From Romanomermis culicivorax (taxonomy: Eukaryota > Nematoda > Enoplea > Mermithida > Mermithidae): a stretch of DNA of 64,000 nucleotides. Location of the stretch: the NCBI GenBank assembly GCA_963922205.1, contig CAWUHX010000226.1:124001-188000 (forward strand), given 5' to 3'. Under the pieces are notes generated by a model. That model was not told the origin of the DNA. It saw only the letters and a list, made by a program, of their open reading frames with translations, and searched no databases. A program made the position numbers and the translations under genes. Shown piece after piece: positions 46,113 through 59,600 of this stretch (positions are counted from its first letter, which is position 1; every line of letters starts with the position of its first letter).

Positions 46113-46131
46113 CTGATCACATTTATAGGAA
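46113..46131 (-). promoter_or_regulatory. TATA-type core promoter of copy E
   Basis: TCCTATAAATGTGATC on the - strand, with the downstream block TTCTGAAGCATGAAAAGTAC, still preserved although the exon 1 donor is lost. Confidence 0.45.
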
Positions 46132-46854
46132 ACTGAAAGCAATGATTTGATGACGTTAAGTCTAATAACTATAATCTTGATAACTGGTGTCATAATAATA
46201 ATGCGACCACGTCTAATTTTATCATGGAATTCTAATTTGCATCATGATTGTCGCGATATAATTACCATATTCAAGTTTTTCGGGTCTTCTACGAATGTGT
46301 TCTTTCAAGAATCGACACTGGCCATGCAATGAGATCATGCTGCTAGTTTCTAAATTTTAGTCAGCAGAAAAAACCAATCAAATCACGTGCAAAAAAGAAT
46401 CCACTCTAAATCTTCTGATAAAATGTACTTGTAACTCAATTATTCATTCAAAAATGTTGACATAATATTCATTGAATATTGAAATTATAGTACTACCGAC
46501 TGCATGATTACTTCACCAATGTACCCCGAGAAATTGGTCAGAGAAATGAATGATTGAGAACTATAATATTGTTCACGTAATCTGTTACCAACCTGTGAAG
46601 TCTGAATTTCATCAAATGTTTGAACAACTCAGTTTTTGCGTACATAAGTATGCGAAGTAATGCTTCTTATACTTTTTCCACCAAGTGAAAAAAAATCGAA
46701 TGAACGTCTTGGCTTCCGCTATGTCTACCATTTTAAATTAAATGGGTTGTAGATATTTTTTGAATGGGGAAAAACTATGAACAACAGCTCAGCTACAAGG
46801 TACTGATGGAAGCATAATTGAAAATCCCAAATCATAGAGGAAACGTTCGAATAT

Positions 46855-47450
46855 TACAGGGAATTACATCACGAGTGAAGAGTTGATAAACAAGAAAATA
46901 ATTTTAAAAACGAAATCACAGAAATTTATCCATAAATCACTGAATTGGAAAAAGAGGCATAAACCCAAATACTTTGAATTCAATGAAAAACAGAAAGTTC
47001 CCTGACGATGATGGGTTGACAGCTGAATTTTGCCAAATTTTTTGGGACATCATGAAGAAGCCCTTACTGGAACGTTGAAAATTAAGTTTGGAATAGGGAA
47101 GTACGATTTATTCACATAAAAGTTTAATTAATTCACTACTAAAGTCAAACAAGGAAGGCTTAGACTTGGCTAATTCGAGGCTAATTCGACAAATGCTTCG
47201 ATACAAACAATTATAAATGATGATCAAAAAGACTTTGTTCGAAGTCGCTGCATAAGAGAAAACATTTATTTGATTTACTGATTGAATTGTGTTAGCTTAA
47301 GGTAGCTTTACATACAAAAAGCTTCTGATACAAAAAATAATGGGTACCTTTAGATACAAAAAATGCTTTCGATTCTCTAGATCACGATGAAAAGCGCTGC
47401 AAAAGTACCTTGACTATGACAGGTTGAAAATTGATTACACCTGAGAAGCA
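46855..47450 (+). mobile_element. L1-like LINE reverse transcriptase relic
   Basis: On the + strand, NSMKNRKFPDDDGLTAEF then CQIFWDIMKKPLLER (near 46981-47075), SIQTIINDDQKDFVRSRC then IRENIYLIY (near 47195-47280), and AFDSLDHD (near 47368-47391) follow each other in the order of fingers and palm motifs of non-LTR reverse transcriptases. AFDSLDHD corresponds to the first catalytic-Asp motif. The pieces are in shifted frames with stops. The downstream frame 47456-47863 has no recognisable domain. Confidence 0.8.
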
Positions 47451-47899
47451 GGTATATGGTGTTGTCTTACACGCTGAGTATTTTTGAGTCGTTTGTACCG
47501 CTTGTAAATCAAAATTCGCACATCTACAGCATCATAGACTCCGAAAGTTGCCGATTGAATTTTAGGAAACGGCGACAGTCGCCGATTGTTGGCGAAAAAA
47601 GTCTTTGGATTTTTTCACTTCTGAACTGGGCTTTCTGCAAATTGCTTATTCATTCCTTAGAATCGCCGATTGTCGCCTACTGTCGTCGATTGTCGGAGAC
47701 AAAAATCCTAGGATTTTCACTTCTGAATAGAGCCTTAGTGAAACGATTGTGTCGCAACTTGGCGCCCGTCTTACTTTGGCGTCTGTCCTGGTATACAAGC
47801 GATGTGTTCCCATCTGTGAACATTTTACGCACAGTTTTACATTTCCATAATGGCTATAAATAGCTCAGGCAAACCTAAGCTTAGGCTTAAGCTTTTACC

Positions 47900-49600
47900 T
47901 GCGTCGTGCTGTTCTAGAAAATGTTGAGAATTTCGCTGCTCTTCTGTTTGAAATTGAGAATAACTTACTATATGTTAAGTACTCATTAGGATGGTCATAA
48001 AGTTGGATGGAATTTTGTACGACAATAAAATCGTGTGATGGAAATCGCCTCTTACTCAAATAAAGGATTAAAATGAGTGTTGATGAAGTAGCAGAGTAGG
48101 ATGGAACGCCAACGTGAGGCGGGCGCCAAGGTCAGACATCCAAGAAAGATCATTACTAACCAATGGGCGCCAAAGTAACAGCCTTACTTTGTCGCCTATA
48201 ACATTGAGCGCCAAAGTAAGACTGCAACTGTGAAACATGGATTATACGCGGAAGACAATTTGACTATCACTTGGTATGAAAAACTTCTTATAGTTCCATA
48301 CTTTAAACTTCTCATGCATTTCTAAAGTGTCAAAAGAAGGCGGGAAAAGCCGAAAAAATAATTGGCGCCTTTTCTGGACACATTCCCATAAGATGCCGCA
48401 GAACTTTTTTGTTCATTTCTGTATGTCTGTCCCAATTTATGTAGCTGTCCAGGAGTGTTACTCCTGAATCACCTAACGATCATCTTTCTTACTGACTTTA
48501 TTCCTATACTATAATGTTAGAAATCTTCTATAATTTGTCTTTTAAAAAAGGTGCAAATTTTGTATTTTGTCACGAACGCAGACGAAAATGATTCAAGGAC
48601 AACTTATTAGCAAAACCCAAAATTTTCAGGGATGGAGTACGCTTTTTAGCTATGGCAAAATATCGTAAATTTCCACTGATAACCTCAGAAGTTATGGGCA
48701 TCTTATTCAGTGCATGAATTGTCACACTGTCCGATTTTTTGACCACTTTACACAATTTTGCCGGCAAAACGACGCGCTGCCGAATTTTCTAAATAGCAAC
48801 GCTGGAATCACAACAGGAAAGCATTAAGGCCCCAAACTTTTAAATCTCAAGCAAGCTTTTCAATGTGACAGAGTGGCTAGGGAATAGACAATCAAGCGGC
48901 AATGATTTTTCTACACAATCGAGCGGAAATGATTTTTAAAATCGGACATTTTGGCGCGAAGAGTGACCGCATATAATTTTTTCTCTAAAAAGTAATAAAG
49001 GTTAGATTGGTTTGCGTTTGCAATTGTGACGTGAATGGCGCAAAAACTACGGGGAGTGGAAGATGAATTCTGTTTAGCATGAATGAGCCTGTAACTCTTA
49101 TCCAAAAACATGCAAATCAATCCATAAGCAAGTGATTCTCCTTCGAGCTTGTCGTCTTTTAACAAGGTCAATCTGAGAAAAATTGCGGCCGCATGCGTAT
49201 TTTTACTATCGTTTTTTTCTCTTTATGAAGCTGATTATGAAAAAAATTGAGTACATATGTCTTCCTATCGCAATGCTTCCAAATAATAGTCTGAAAAGTA
49301 AGTATTTCGTTTCTTTTTATGATAAATTTGTGAATGCACTATTCGCTGATCTTTAACAATATTTTTTTTGAGTGAATATTGTACTGCAAATACTAATTGA
49401 TATATTGCCCACATTTCCTGAAAATTTTGCATGTGCTTTTTGCTGGAACGATAGTTTTTGAATCGAGACAGTGCCTGAAAACGACACGATGACCGACCGA
49501 AACGGCATGGTAGCTTAATCCATACTCCGTCCGACAAAAAAAACCTGAATCGATTCTCTGGCTGGAATGACGACATGATTGCGTAGACGTGTAACTGAAA
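47900..49600. other. Stretch without a recognised gene
   Basis: Contains repeated short words (GCGCCAAAGTAA and relatives near 47760, 48120 and 48190-48220) and a few chance frames, but no conserved protein, RNA or clear element boundary. Confidence 0.35.
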
Positions 49601-49632
49601 TAACCTATCGACTCACAATCTTCCAGACTCAC

Positions 49633-49728
49633 CATGCCTTTCAGGGCGAAACTTCCGTCAAGCCAATTAGGAAGCGTGCCTACTTCTCTTGAACCGATCA
49701 CAATGTCGTCATCACGTGGAAGATAATC
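49633..49728 (-). CDS. Orphan internal exon of an unidentified gene
   Basis: Exactly 32 codons between an acceptor-like TAGTTAG and a strong donor ATG|GTGAGT, phase 0 on both sides. The peptide is PRDDDIVIGSREVGTLPNWL plus DGSFALKGM, with coding-like composition and GC content. A downstream - strand frame (about 49400-49595) may continue it after a very short intron (LHVYAIMSS, ENRFRFFLSDG), but phases and length are unsure. I cannot assign a family with confidence. Confidence 0.35.
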
Positions 49729-52084
49729 CTAACTAGTCAAAATTGAATTTTGTGATTTAATTTTGATTTGAAGAAGCTCTGCTGAAAATATGAAATTTTT
49801 CCGAAAAGGTATATTTTTCTACATTTGGAAGGTAGATATTTTCGTGTGGCGACTTATGAATACTTCATCAGTTTCGTGAGTGACAACATAACCATTCATC
49901 GAAATATTCGACTGTTGATAGACATAGCACATTACAGGTTAGCAGCGTTAAGAGATTTGAAGAGTCGCACGAGAGTTTTACTGTGAACATTCAGATTCTC
50001 GACAATTTTTTTCCTCGCCAGCTTTTTTGTGCCAAAGCATGGTTTTTGGCACAAAAAATTTGGAATGGCACAAAAAATTTTGAGCGTTTGTACCAATTGG
50101 CACAAATTTTTCGACTGGTCCAAGGCTAAATTTCTTTGATTTTTAGTCATTTTAAGGGCTGAAAACGTAAAATTTTCTCGGCGCCTCGCGCCGATTTAAT
50201 GGGTTTAATATTGACTACTTTCCTTTGTCTCGAACGCGAGCGGATTCTATTCGAATAATTTATTCGTATTATCGCAGCAACAGACTTTGAGATATTGTCA
50301 ATGACCGGCTAAATAATAGAAATTGTTAACTTTACGTCCTCTGTTAATTCAGTTGGATTGAGAACCGAAACTTATATTTTTGGTGATTGATTCAAACAAA
50401 AAAATTGAAATTTTTGGCACGATTATTCAACCAAAAATCTACGTGAAGCGACTTTCGACTTTTTTAGGAGAAAAAAATTATAGACATACAAGAAATCCTA
50501 ATTTAATCTTTAATTAAAGGAAAACTTCATGACAAAAAGTCTATAAAAATATCTGAATTTTCGCAGCATTCAATTCCTTTTCGGATCGTAGAAACCGTCT
50601 TTTAGATCAGTTTTTCTTATCTCGCTGACGTGGTTAGGGATAATAGAGCAGGCACGATTTTTATGCAAATGAATGCGGTGAAAGTATCTGTAGTTAGTTT
50701 TTATCAAACTTGAAAGAAAGAAAGAAAATAAATTTATTAAATGCAAAGAAATACGAGAGTAAATACGAATAATACAGAAAAGCTCATGGACATGACCAAA
50801 GCACGTGCGAATTGAGCTTTAAAAAATGACTCAATTTAGATCGAAAACAGGGCATACTGTTATAACTTTTGGCACAAAACAGTTTTATGGTTTTCAGTAC
50901 GTTTTTAGAGTGAAAAAATTTTTTGTGCCATTGGCACAAATTTTTTTGGCCCCTTGTGCCAATTGGCACAAATGTCCGTGCACAAAAAAAACACTGCTCG
51001 CCAGCCTTTTCCTCACTGTTTTTTTCCACATTTGCACTGCACTATAATGTTGAAAAAAATCTGGAATGTGGAAAAAATTTTTGAGGTCTTTCCACAATTG
51101 TGGAAGAAAAATTTGAGGTTTTCATATTGAAAAGATGCATTTTGGTGCATTTTAGGAGGTCCAAATCTGAAAATTTTCCGGCGCTTCGCGCCGATTATAA
51201 CTTTAATAATCATCATTATTCATTAAGTATCTCAGGCGCGGCTTTTATCATGTCTACCTTCATTTATCACTTAATCTATAATAGTTTTTATTATCTTAAA
51301 CGTAGTATCTCATGTTTTAATTGGTAATCTTCATCATTTTATCATAATATTTAATGAAGATTTGCATTTTTTCCTTTTGAGAAAGATCAATACGTCAAGT
51401 CTCTATACTCTATGATGCGATTATTTCTTTGCTAACGTAAAATCAATTCAAAAGCTTCATGGAAATATCTTCCGGAAATTTATACTCTTCTTGCTCATAT
51501 ATTTTCGACCAAGTTCATGAGAGTTTACAAATATATTACAGATTTTAAAATTTTTCAAGTAAAATTCTAGAAAATACGACTCTTGAACACAAAATTGGAA
51601 TCTAATTCTAGAAATAAATGTTCGGTAAATTGATTTTCCAGCATCTCAGATTGTCAATATACCCAAAAAATTTTCCGGCGCTCCGCGCCCGAAAGATTAT
51701 CATCTTTTTTGGGCTTTCACTTGCCATAATAGAGGACTTGACCATTGATTTCTTGTGTAATTCAAGTCAATTATGCTTTTGGATAGTTTGCTAGAAAATT
51801 TGTTCAACAGTGCTCGTAGATTAGGCTTTTAAGTCGAACATTTCAATTTTTTCTTTAATTTTAATGAATTAACTTCTCTAAAAACACCGGAAGGCTTGAA
51901 GAAGCTCTAAAACAGTGCGATAAAGCGTCTGTGAGCATTTTTAAGCCAAAAACGAGGATTTTAAGACAGAAAAATTTTTTCCACATGTGGAAAAATAATT
52001 TGACCCCTTTCCACATATGTGGAAAAAAGTTTGTGGAAAAAAAAACAGTGCTTTTCCTTTCGGTGCACTGTTTTTTCCACGTTT

Positions 52085-52693
52085 GCATTATGAAATGAAA
52101 ATGAAATGAAAAATATTTATTGCTGTTTGTTACACAAAACAAAAGGAAAATGTAAAGTGAAATACATAATATAATGTCATATAAAGAATAAGATTAGTAA
52201 ATCGACTCGCAAGAAATGTAAATATTTTAAGAAATAGAAAAATCATGCAGCAATAGGGTGCAAAGGTTACTTGAAAAGTAACAACTTACATGCACCCCCC
52301 AATTCGATTATCAAAGTTTAGAAGTTTAATTTTTTCTTTGAAAGTGTGCAAACTGGGAGAATTAACGATATCAAAAGATAAAGAGTTCCAGACATTAATA
52401 TAACGGTTAAAAAATCAAACTGGCAAGCAGTAGTATGAACTGACTTTATTGTCAATTTTAGATCATGATTACGACGCGTATTGTTGTTGTTTATACAGAA
52501 AAATTCATCAGGATTTAGAATTGTTCTTTTGTGGATTATGTTGTACATGGTACAGAGGGCAGATTCTAATCTACGAATATCAAGCTTGCGTAGACCTAGC
52601 CTTTGAAGTCTATCTTCATAGGACAAACCTGATTTATGACCAAAAATCTTTCTGGTTAATCTACGTTGAACATTTTCGATGTAAGCTTATGTC
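52085..52693 (-). mobile_element. 3' tail of a CR1-like or other non-LTR retrotransposon
   Basis: The - strand encodes IENVQRRLTRKIFGHKSG, LSYEDRLQRLGL, then LDIRRLESALCTMYNIIHK and, after one frameshift in a T-run, NRYINVWNSLSFDIVNSPSL and HTFKEKI, the standard C-terminal motifs of LINE open reading frame 2. The 3' end is AATAAATATTTTTC followed by a CATTT-type short tandem tail at 52085-52110. The fragment is 5' truncated. It splits a repeat block that is continuous at 51013-51060, and TTTTTTCCAC at both sides is a likely target duplication. Confidence 0.88.
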
Positions 52694-54399
52694 TGCTTTT
52701 TTCCACACTATAATGTGGAAAAAAAATCTGGAATGTGGAAAAAATGTTTGAGGTCTTTCCATAAATTTGGAAGAAAAATTTGGGGTTTTCATATTGAGAA
52801 GATGCATTTTGGTGCATTTTAGGAGGTCCGAATCGCAAAATTTTCAGGCTCTTCGCGCCGGTTATAACTTTAATAATTATTATTATTTATTACCAAGCTC
52901 AGGCGCGGCTTTTAGCATGTCTACCTTCACTTACCATTTAATCTTTAATAGTTTTCATCATCTTAAACGTTATTATTTCATGTTTAATTGGCAATATTGA
53001 ATATTATATTCATTTTAATATTATTTAATGTTATATTATTTAATGACAATATCCGCATTTTTTCCTTCATAGAGTTTTTGAGAAAGATCAACACGTCTAC
53101 TTTATAAACTTTTTGAAGGGTTTGTTTCTCTCTCAACGTAAATTGAATTCATAAGCTTCATGGAAGTATTTTTGGAAAATTTCAACGCTTCTGACTCATA
53201 GCTTTTCGGCCAAATTTATGAAAGGTTACGAACAAATTACCTAATGGTTTTAAAATTTTCCGAACGATAAATTTCTAGAAATTACGATTTATAAACACAA
53301 AATTTAAATCTAATTTTTGAGATATGTGATCAGAATCAGACTGCCCCATAGGGAGGGGTATGAGGGGGGGTATTACCCCTACCTAAAGCCCTAAAAATTG
53401 ATTACTGGTTGCTTAATTTTGGCACAAAATGAAGTGTTTAGTGAACATTTAGCTTCACCATCCCAGCAATTTTTCAACTTTACCCCTACCCGGAAAATCC
53501 GACCTTGGGGACCTCTGATTAGAATGATTATCAGAGTGCTTTAAAAAGCTCACAAACACTTAAATAAAGTGTTTATGAGCATTTTCAAGCGAAAAAACGA
53601 GGATTTTAAGACGAAAAAGAATTTTTTCCACATGTGGAAAAAAATTTGACCCCTTTTTACATTTGTGGAAAAAAGTTCGTTGAAAAAACAATCTTTCCGC
53701 CAATGGGGATTGGAGAAAGCACTGTTTTTTCCTCAATCGACTATTTTTGAGGAATTTTTTCTGAAATTGAGGCAAATTTTTTTGTGCTTAGGCATCAAGT
53801 TAAGGAATAATTTTTCGATAATCAGGCTGACTGCCCTTTTGATTGGGTTGTATGGTTTCCTGTCCGGAGATGCATTTTATGCGTTATTAAATGGAAAATT
53901 GTTGAAATTTTACGGCGTTTCGCGCCGGATCTTAGTTATTTAATAGTTTTTCTATATTATTCCAGTGCGCGGTTAGAGAATGTCATTCTAGCTAATGCTT
54001 ATAGCTTTTAATTATCAAGATATTATGGATAAATGTTTGATCCTGTATCGTTTTTTTTAAATTTGACGAAAAGCAAGATTTTTCTCGGTTATTTTCCCGA
54101 AATCTTTTTGCGGTCTTGAAAAAAAATTTTGACATTTGTGTGATTAAAACATTTTGAGTCCAAGTCGGAATTCATGCTGGTTCAAGAATCGAAATTATTG
54201 GTTGCTTTCCTAGTTTTTCAATTGAAGTCATGTTGTCTGCCCAACGGAAAATTCATTGAATTCGCTGAAAAATTAAATCTTCTGTCTAGGAAAGAAAAAT
54301 TTGAAACGTTCATTTTCCAGCGTTCTAGAATATCAAAATCCCAGGAAAATTTTATGCGCTAGGCGCCGTACAAGGTACTCATACCAATCTTTTCATTTT

Positions 54400-55246
54400 C
54401 TTTTCAAAACTCAGAAAATTTGGTTTTTAAAGCTTAAAACCGACGCAAATCGAATGAATTAGAAGAAAACTAGCTTTTGGTGGTTTTCCCGATAAAATTA
54501 AGCTAATATATCGATTTTAGAGCGAGTAAGCAAAAATTTATATCTTTGCAACCAAAATTTTTCCACAAGTTGCGCATTGCAACATGGCCTGTGCTAGAAA
54601 AAAGCCATGTGTGCTAGTTCATACTTTTATGTTAGATTGTCAGCTGTTCAAAATCAGTTTTGAAATTTTATTTTTCATTGTTATCTTTTTATCAAAGTTT
54701 ACTGTTTGATTTGCTCGTTATGTGAAAATTAGTAGTTGATAAGAAATAGAGGTTATGCCATTGAATTATTCTCTTGCTTGGCTCATGTAAACTCGCTTAA
54801 ATAATTATTTATAAGCAGGTCATAGCTCGAAACTTTTTGCAAAAAATGGTTTTCTGATGGAGTAAGATGAAAGTTAATGAGAAACGTTCAAAAAACACAT
54901 CGTAAATGATTTTGAACGATTTTCGGCTCTAAGGATGTTTATGTTTGAAAAAGCTCAAAAACACTTGAATAAAGCGTCTTACTGAAAACAACAAGAAGAT
55001 TCTGAAAAAAAGTTTGATAGAAAAGCTACAACAATTACGGCACTAATACATGCAAAATTCGTGCTCAGTCTTTCATCTGTTCCCGTAAGAAAAACTGTGC
55101 GAGCAAACGACTTACATACGATACAAAAAAAAGTAGAATGTCGAGAAAATTCAAATATATCTCTTTAGAATTGTTCAGGATGTTTATATTTTCCTTCAAT
55201 TTTCGGCTAGGAATTTCTTTAACAATGATGTAAAGACTGAATTGGC

Positions 55247-55294
<48 letters not shown>

Positions 55295-56600
55295 CAAGCC
55301 GAAAACTGTTTTAATGCTTGGTCGAAAAATTATGCCAATAATGTCAATTTTAGTATATCAAAAACGAAATTTAATTGCTAATCCAAAGTCCACAGAATGA
55401 GCAGAGCAATTTCAGAATTTCTATTCAGTCATTGACATCCTATAAATTTTGCTGCGATGATACAAATAATATATGATTTGGAGAGAATTCACTCGTTTTC
55501 AGACCCAATAGAGTAGTTAATATTGTATATTCATTGACTCGACCCGAAGCACCAATAAATTTTTGCATTTTCAGCTATTAAGATGCCTAAAAATGAGGGA
55601 AATTTAGTCTTAGACCAGTCAAAAAATTTGTGCCGTTCCACATTAAAAAATAGATTCGAGCTTTTGGCAGAAACACTCGAAATTGTTTGTGCCGTTCCAC
55701 ATTTTTTTTTTGTATCAAAAACCAAGTTTTGGCACAAAAAACACTGCAGTCACCGCACCACCGTTTTTTTCCTCGAAGATTTTTTCCGCATAAGAACCAT
55801 ACTTAAAATTTTTTTCTTCTTTTTCCAACAATTTTTCACATTCTTAAAAACGTTTAAAATGTGGCCACGGATGAATTACATATCGGATTCGTTTGTGTCT
55901 TCTGACCTCTGATCAAAAGAAGAGTGTTCGTTTTCACCGCGCTAGGAGGTCAGGAGAACAATAGGTTCAACTTGTCTTTTGAGCAACAACTATACATCTT
56001 AAGGAGTACTCCTTAGGAGGTGTTTCGAGCTGCCGGTCTGTTTAACGCATGCTTCGACTTCCTCCCAACTGAGGAAATGTTTTGAACAAACGACCATTTA
56101 AGGAGTCCTCTAACTTCTCCGTAAACAGAGGAGCTTATTAAGCTGTGCTTGCTTCCATTGAACAGTTTAAAGTTTGTTGTTTACGAAGGGTTTTATATAA
56201 TTTAACGCTAGGAAAATTTTCATCAGAATGAATATATAACTCCTTACATATAAGATATTTTGAGGCTCTCTGATGGATGTAAGATATTACTGTTAGTCCT
56301 GTGCATCTTTTTTCGCATTTTTCTTCTTTTTTCTTTTTTCACATTAAAAATGGCGTAACGAAAAGCTTACTAGTTTAACTATAAAATAAGTTGAAAATTT
56401 AGTAAAAACCGAAGGGAACCATTAAAACCCCGCAGAAAGTCAATTTCGAACGACAGTTCTGGTGTTTTTGCTTCTGATTGAAACAATTTTGCTTCCGATA
56501 TTGACTGCCTCAGTACAAATAATGTATTGCTAACCTGCTTGCTTAGAATATCACACTGGCTCATTAAATACATATGTTTTTATTTTCGATAGATTTTATC
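54400..56600. other. Stretch without a recognised gene
   Basis: Apart from the TA repeat and the inverted word block at 55560-55750, I see a GC-richer patch at 55930-56170 with the word GGAGTACTCCTTAGGAGG, of unknown nature. The last few hundred bases are the presumed promoter side of WDR12, with no TATA box that I can point to. Confidence 0.35.
55249..55292. repeat. (TA)n microsatellite
   Basis: About 22 near-perfect TA dinucleotides. Confidence 0.95.
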
Positions 56601-56641
56601 ATTAGTGTTAAGTTGTTCTGTATCGATACGTTGACGATTAA

Positions 56642-59600
56642 ATGAATTCCACAATGGACGAAAATTATGTGCAAGCAAAATTTATAAGCCCATCTGCTAG
56701 GTAAGAACTTATCTTTATCCAGTAATTGAGGCAAAAAATCAAGTCGACTACCTTAGAAAATGTTTTGAAAAACGGTTAAGGGGAAACTTTTTTAGGGGAA
56801 AGTTGATTAACTAGATTATTTATCTCGGCAAGAGTTTTAGTTTCAAATGATTACTCTCGGAACTGTACTTGTGAATCAGGTTTCTATATTCCTGTAAGCC
56901 CATTAAAAATGTATACATTCGCCACTTTCTCTTGAATTTTAAGCATAATTTTACCGGATTATCAATTTTCCTTACCGACGACGAGTTCAAGTCCGGACGA
57001 TTTGAATGAATTGGTGAACAAACTCATAACTGGTGAGAAAAGATTGCAATGTATATTAGGGATGTATCGGGTCCAAAATTTTGAAAATATCGGGTCCGGC
57101 TCCAAAAGTTCAAGAGTACCTGGTGCGGGTCCAACAAAATGGTGGGGTAATTTCGGTTCTCATTTTGGGTCCGGGTCCCCGATACATCTTTAATGTATAT
57201 TATACTTTGAAAGTAGTTTTATCGGTACTATTTAATGGCACTTAACAAAATACAAATTCAGATGTGCGGGTCCATAAAATTTGCATTTTTTAAATGAAAA
57301 CGTTTCGAATAAATTTTTAAAAATCATTTATCCGATTTTATGTAATATTGTGATCATTTTCCGCTGCAAATTGTGACATTATAGAAATTATTGAATAAGA
57401 AATTTTTATTTTGTTGGCTGATTATCAGAAGAAGACTAAATTTTGATCCGAAATCGTCTTTAAGATTCGGACTCGGAATGGAAATCTTGTTCCTTCGATT
57501 TTATTGTCGACGGAATTTTGTTGCGCGTTCCTTTAAACGAGTTCATGACCGAGCACAATTTCTCTAATGTAAGATACTTGAAGATTAAATCAAACTACAG
57601 TTATAATATTATTCTTCTTTTTAAGGAAGATGTTCTAACAATAGAATGTATCTTGAAAGAAGAGGCCCCGGTTCCGCATTGCACTTTCACTCATGAAGAC
57701 TGGGTGGCCGATTTGACCTTAACATCAAAATTGTTAGTTTTTTTATTTTTGAGGCACATTGTCGTTGAAACTTGAAAATTATGTTGCTTTTCTGAACCAT
57801 AGATTCTGAATTCCGAGCCGTATAATTTTTATTTTCAATAAGATTCTGAGTTTTATGGGAAAATTAATTTTTTGCGAGAATTTTAATTCAAACTAATCGT
57901 AGAATTGTCTCTTAGTTTGATTTCGGCATCCTACGACAGCACCGTTCACGTTTGGTCTTTGAAAAATAAAAAACGTCTCTCGAAGATCACCGGCCACAGT
58001 GGCGCCGTTAAATGCATCGCCCTTTTACCGAAAACTGATGGTTAGTTGTATTTTTAATAGTTGTTTTTTCGCTGAAGAATATTTTTCGCTGTAGATTCTA
58101 CTTTGAATTTCGTTACCGGATCTCAAGATCAAAGTATTATGATGTGGTCTTTCGACGAAAAAACGAATAAAACAATCTGCAAAGTCGTGGGTCGTGGCCA
58201 TATGAGGAGCGTCGAATGTTTATGTTCCAACGAAGACGGTAGCAGATTGGCGTCCGGATCGTTCGATAGTTACATTAAAATATGGAATACAGGTTAGCGA
58301 TGGGAAATAAAGAAACGCACACTCCGAATGTTCTTAATTTTATTCTGGAAAGTGAAGGCCTTATTCTTTGCTTTTTGATTACCGCTTGAAAGCTACATTG
58401 AGAATGGAAGTTTTTCTGAACTCATCTGTACCCCTATCATAGAATTCAGCCATTTTTTAAATACGTTTTGGAGGAATGTGCATTTTTTGAGATCGGAAGG
58501 CGATGTAAGAAAAAGTGAGTGGGAATATTTTAGGTATGATCTATGATAATCTGTTAAAGAGTTGTTTTTTATGGCAAAATCTTTCCAGTTCATGTAAAAA
58601 TTCTTACGCAGAATTTTTGGAACTCTGGAATATTATATTTTTACGATTCAATCTCTCTAGACCCGGAAAGTTCTAATGAAGATTGTGAAAATATCGAAAA
58701 TGCTAACAAGAAATTGAAAGTCAATAACGAAGAACAAACAGCCGTAACGAAGGTGAGTTCTATTGCTCAGTCTTTAGTCTTTTTATCTCCTAGTACAGAC
58801 ACGCACAGCAAGAATTTTCTAGGAGGGTGTTCTCTAACTTTTTATGCAGTGCTGGTCAGTGGGCAAAACCGAAAAAAAATCTCCATGAGCATTACCATCA
58901 AATATCCAGAAAATTATCAAAATTTTTCTCCAAAAAAGTCCAGGCGAATATCTGACGGTTTTTAGGCCAGGGGGGAGGTATCATGGTTTCAGGTACCTGA
59001 TTTACCCTACCCCCTATGTGCATCTATGATCCATTCGTAAATCGAAATTAAATATCAGAAACTTTCTTTTGAAATCTTGTTGGAAATTTGAAGAGCATGA
59101 CTTTTTTTACTAGTTCTAGTTCAGACTAAAATCGACGTTTTCTGGAACTTCGAACTTTCATTTCTTCGTCTCATGGCAAATCAGAAAGTCCATTTTATTT
59201 AAAATAAAAAAATCGATCGCTAAAATGTTCGTCTCGAGCTTTCAGACTCCTATGGTCACTTTGTCGGGCCACCGAGAAGTAATAACGGGAGTTTGTTGGA
59301 CGGACACCAGCGAAATAACGACCTGCAGTTGGGATAGGACGATTTGTTTGTGGGATTTAGAATTGGCTGGTCAAAAATCGAATTTTTCGTCGTCCGTCGC
59401 CTTCACTTCTGTAGCTTATTCGCCGAAAAATCGACTATTGATCACCGGCTCGACGGATCCATACGTACGTATGTGGGATCCGAGGAATCATAGTAAGACC
59501 TGTTTGTATCCGCTTTAGGCGGTTTAAAATATGCTTGTAGTTGACTGGAAAACGGGGACATCGAAGGTAGAAAGCTAACAATTATAATTTACTGTTGCTC

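Larger units (their letters stand above)
49980..55750. repeat. AT-rich complex of palindromes and GC hairpins
   Basis: Related blocks of about 0.5-1 kb recur. Each holds one or two short palindromes made from either GTGCC/GGCAC (50087-50106, 50922-50940, 50954-50971) or TTCCAC/GTGGAA (51089-51106, 51975-51995, 52008-52025, 53622-53641), plus a GC hairpin of the type CGGCGCTTCGCGCCG (50176, 51179, 51672, 52840, 53911, 54354). Long blocks such as 51010-51330 and 52690-53010 align directly. 55560-55750 is an inverted relative of 49985-50165, so the whole complex may be one foldback-like structure. No gene is recognised inside it. Confidence 0.65.

Noticed and set aside
47456..47863. 135-codon + strand frame after the LINE relic
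   Set aside because: It contains repeated CGCCGATTGTCG-like words and no reverse transcriptase motif, so it is likely a chance frame over a short-word repeat.
49265..49595. Resemblance of LHVYAI...ENRFRFFLSDG to the N-terminal OB fold of RPA1
   Set aside because: Only a short word matches, the intron needed would be about 38 bp, and the following conserved RPA1 blocks are missing. Left unassigned.
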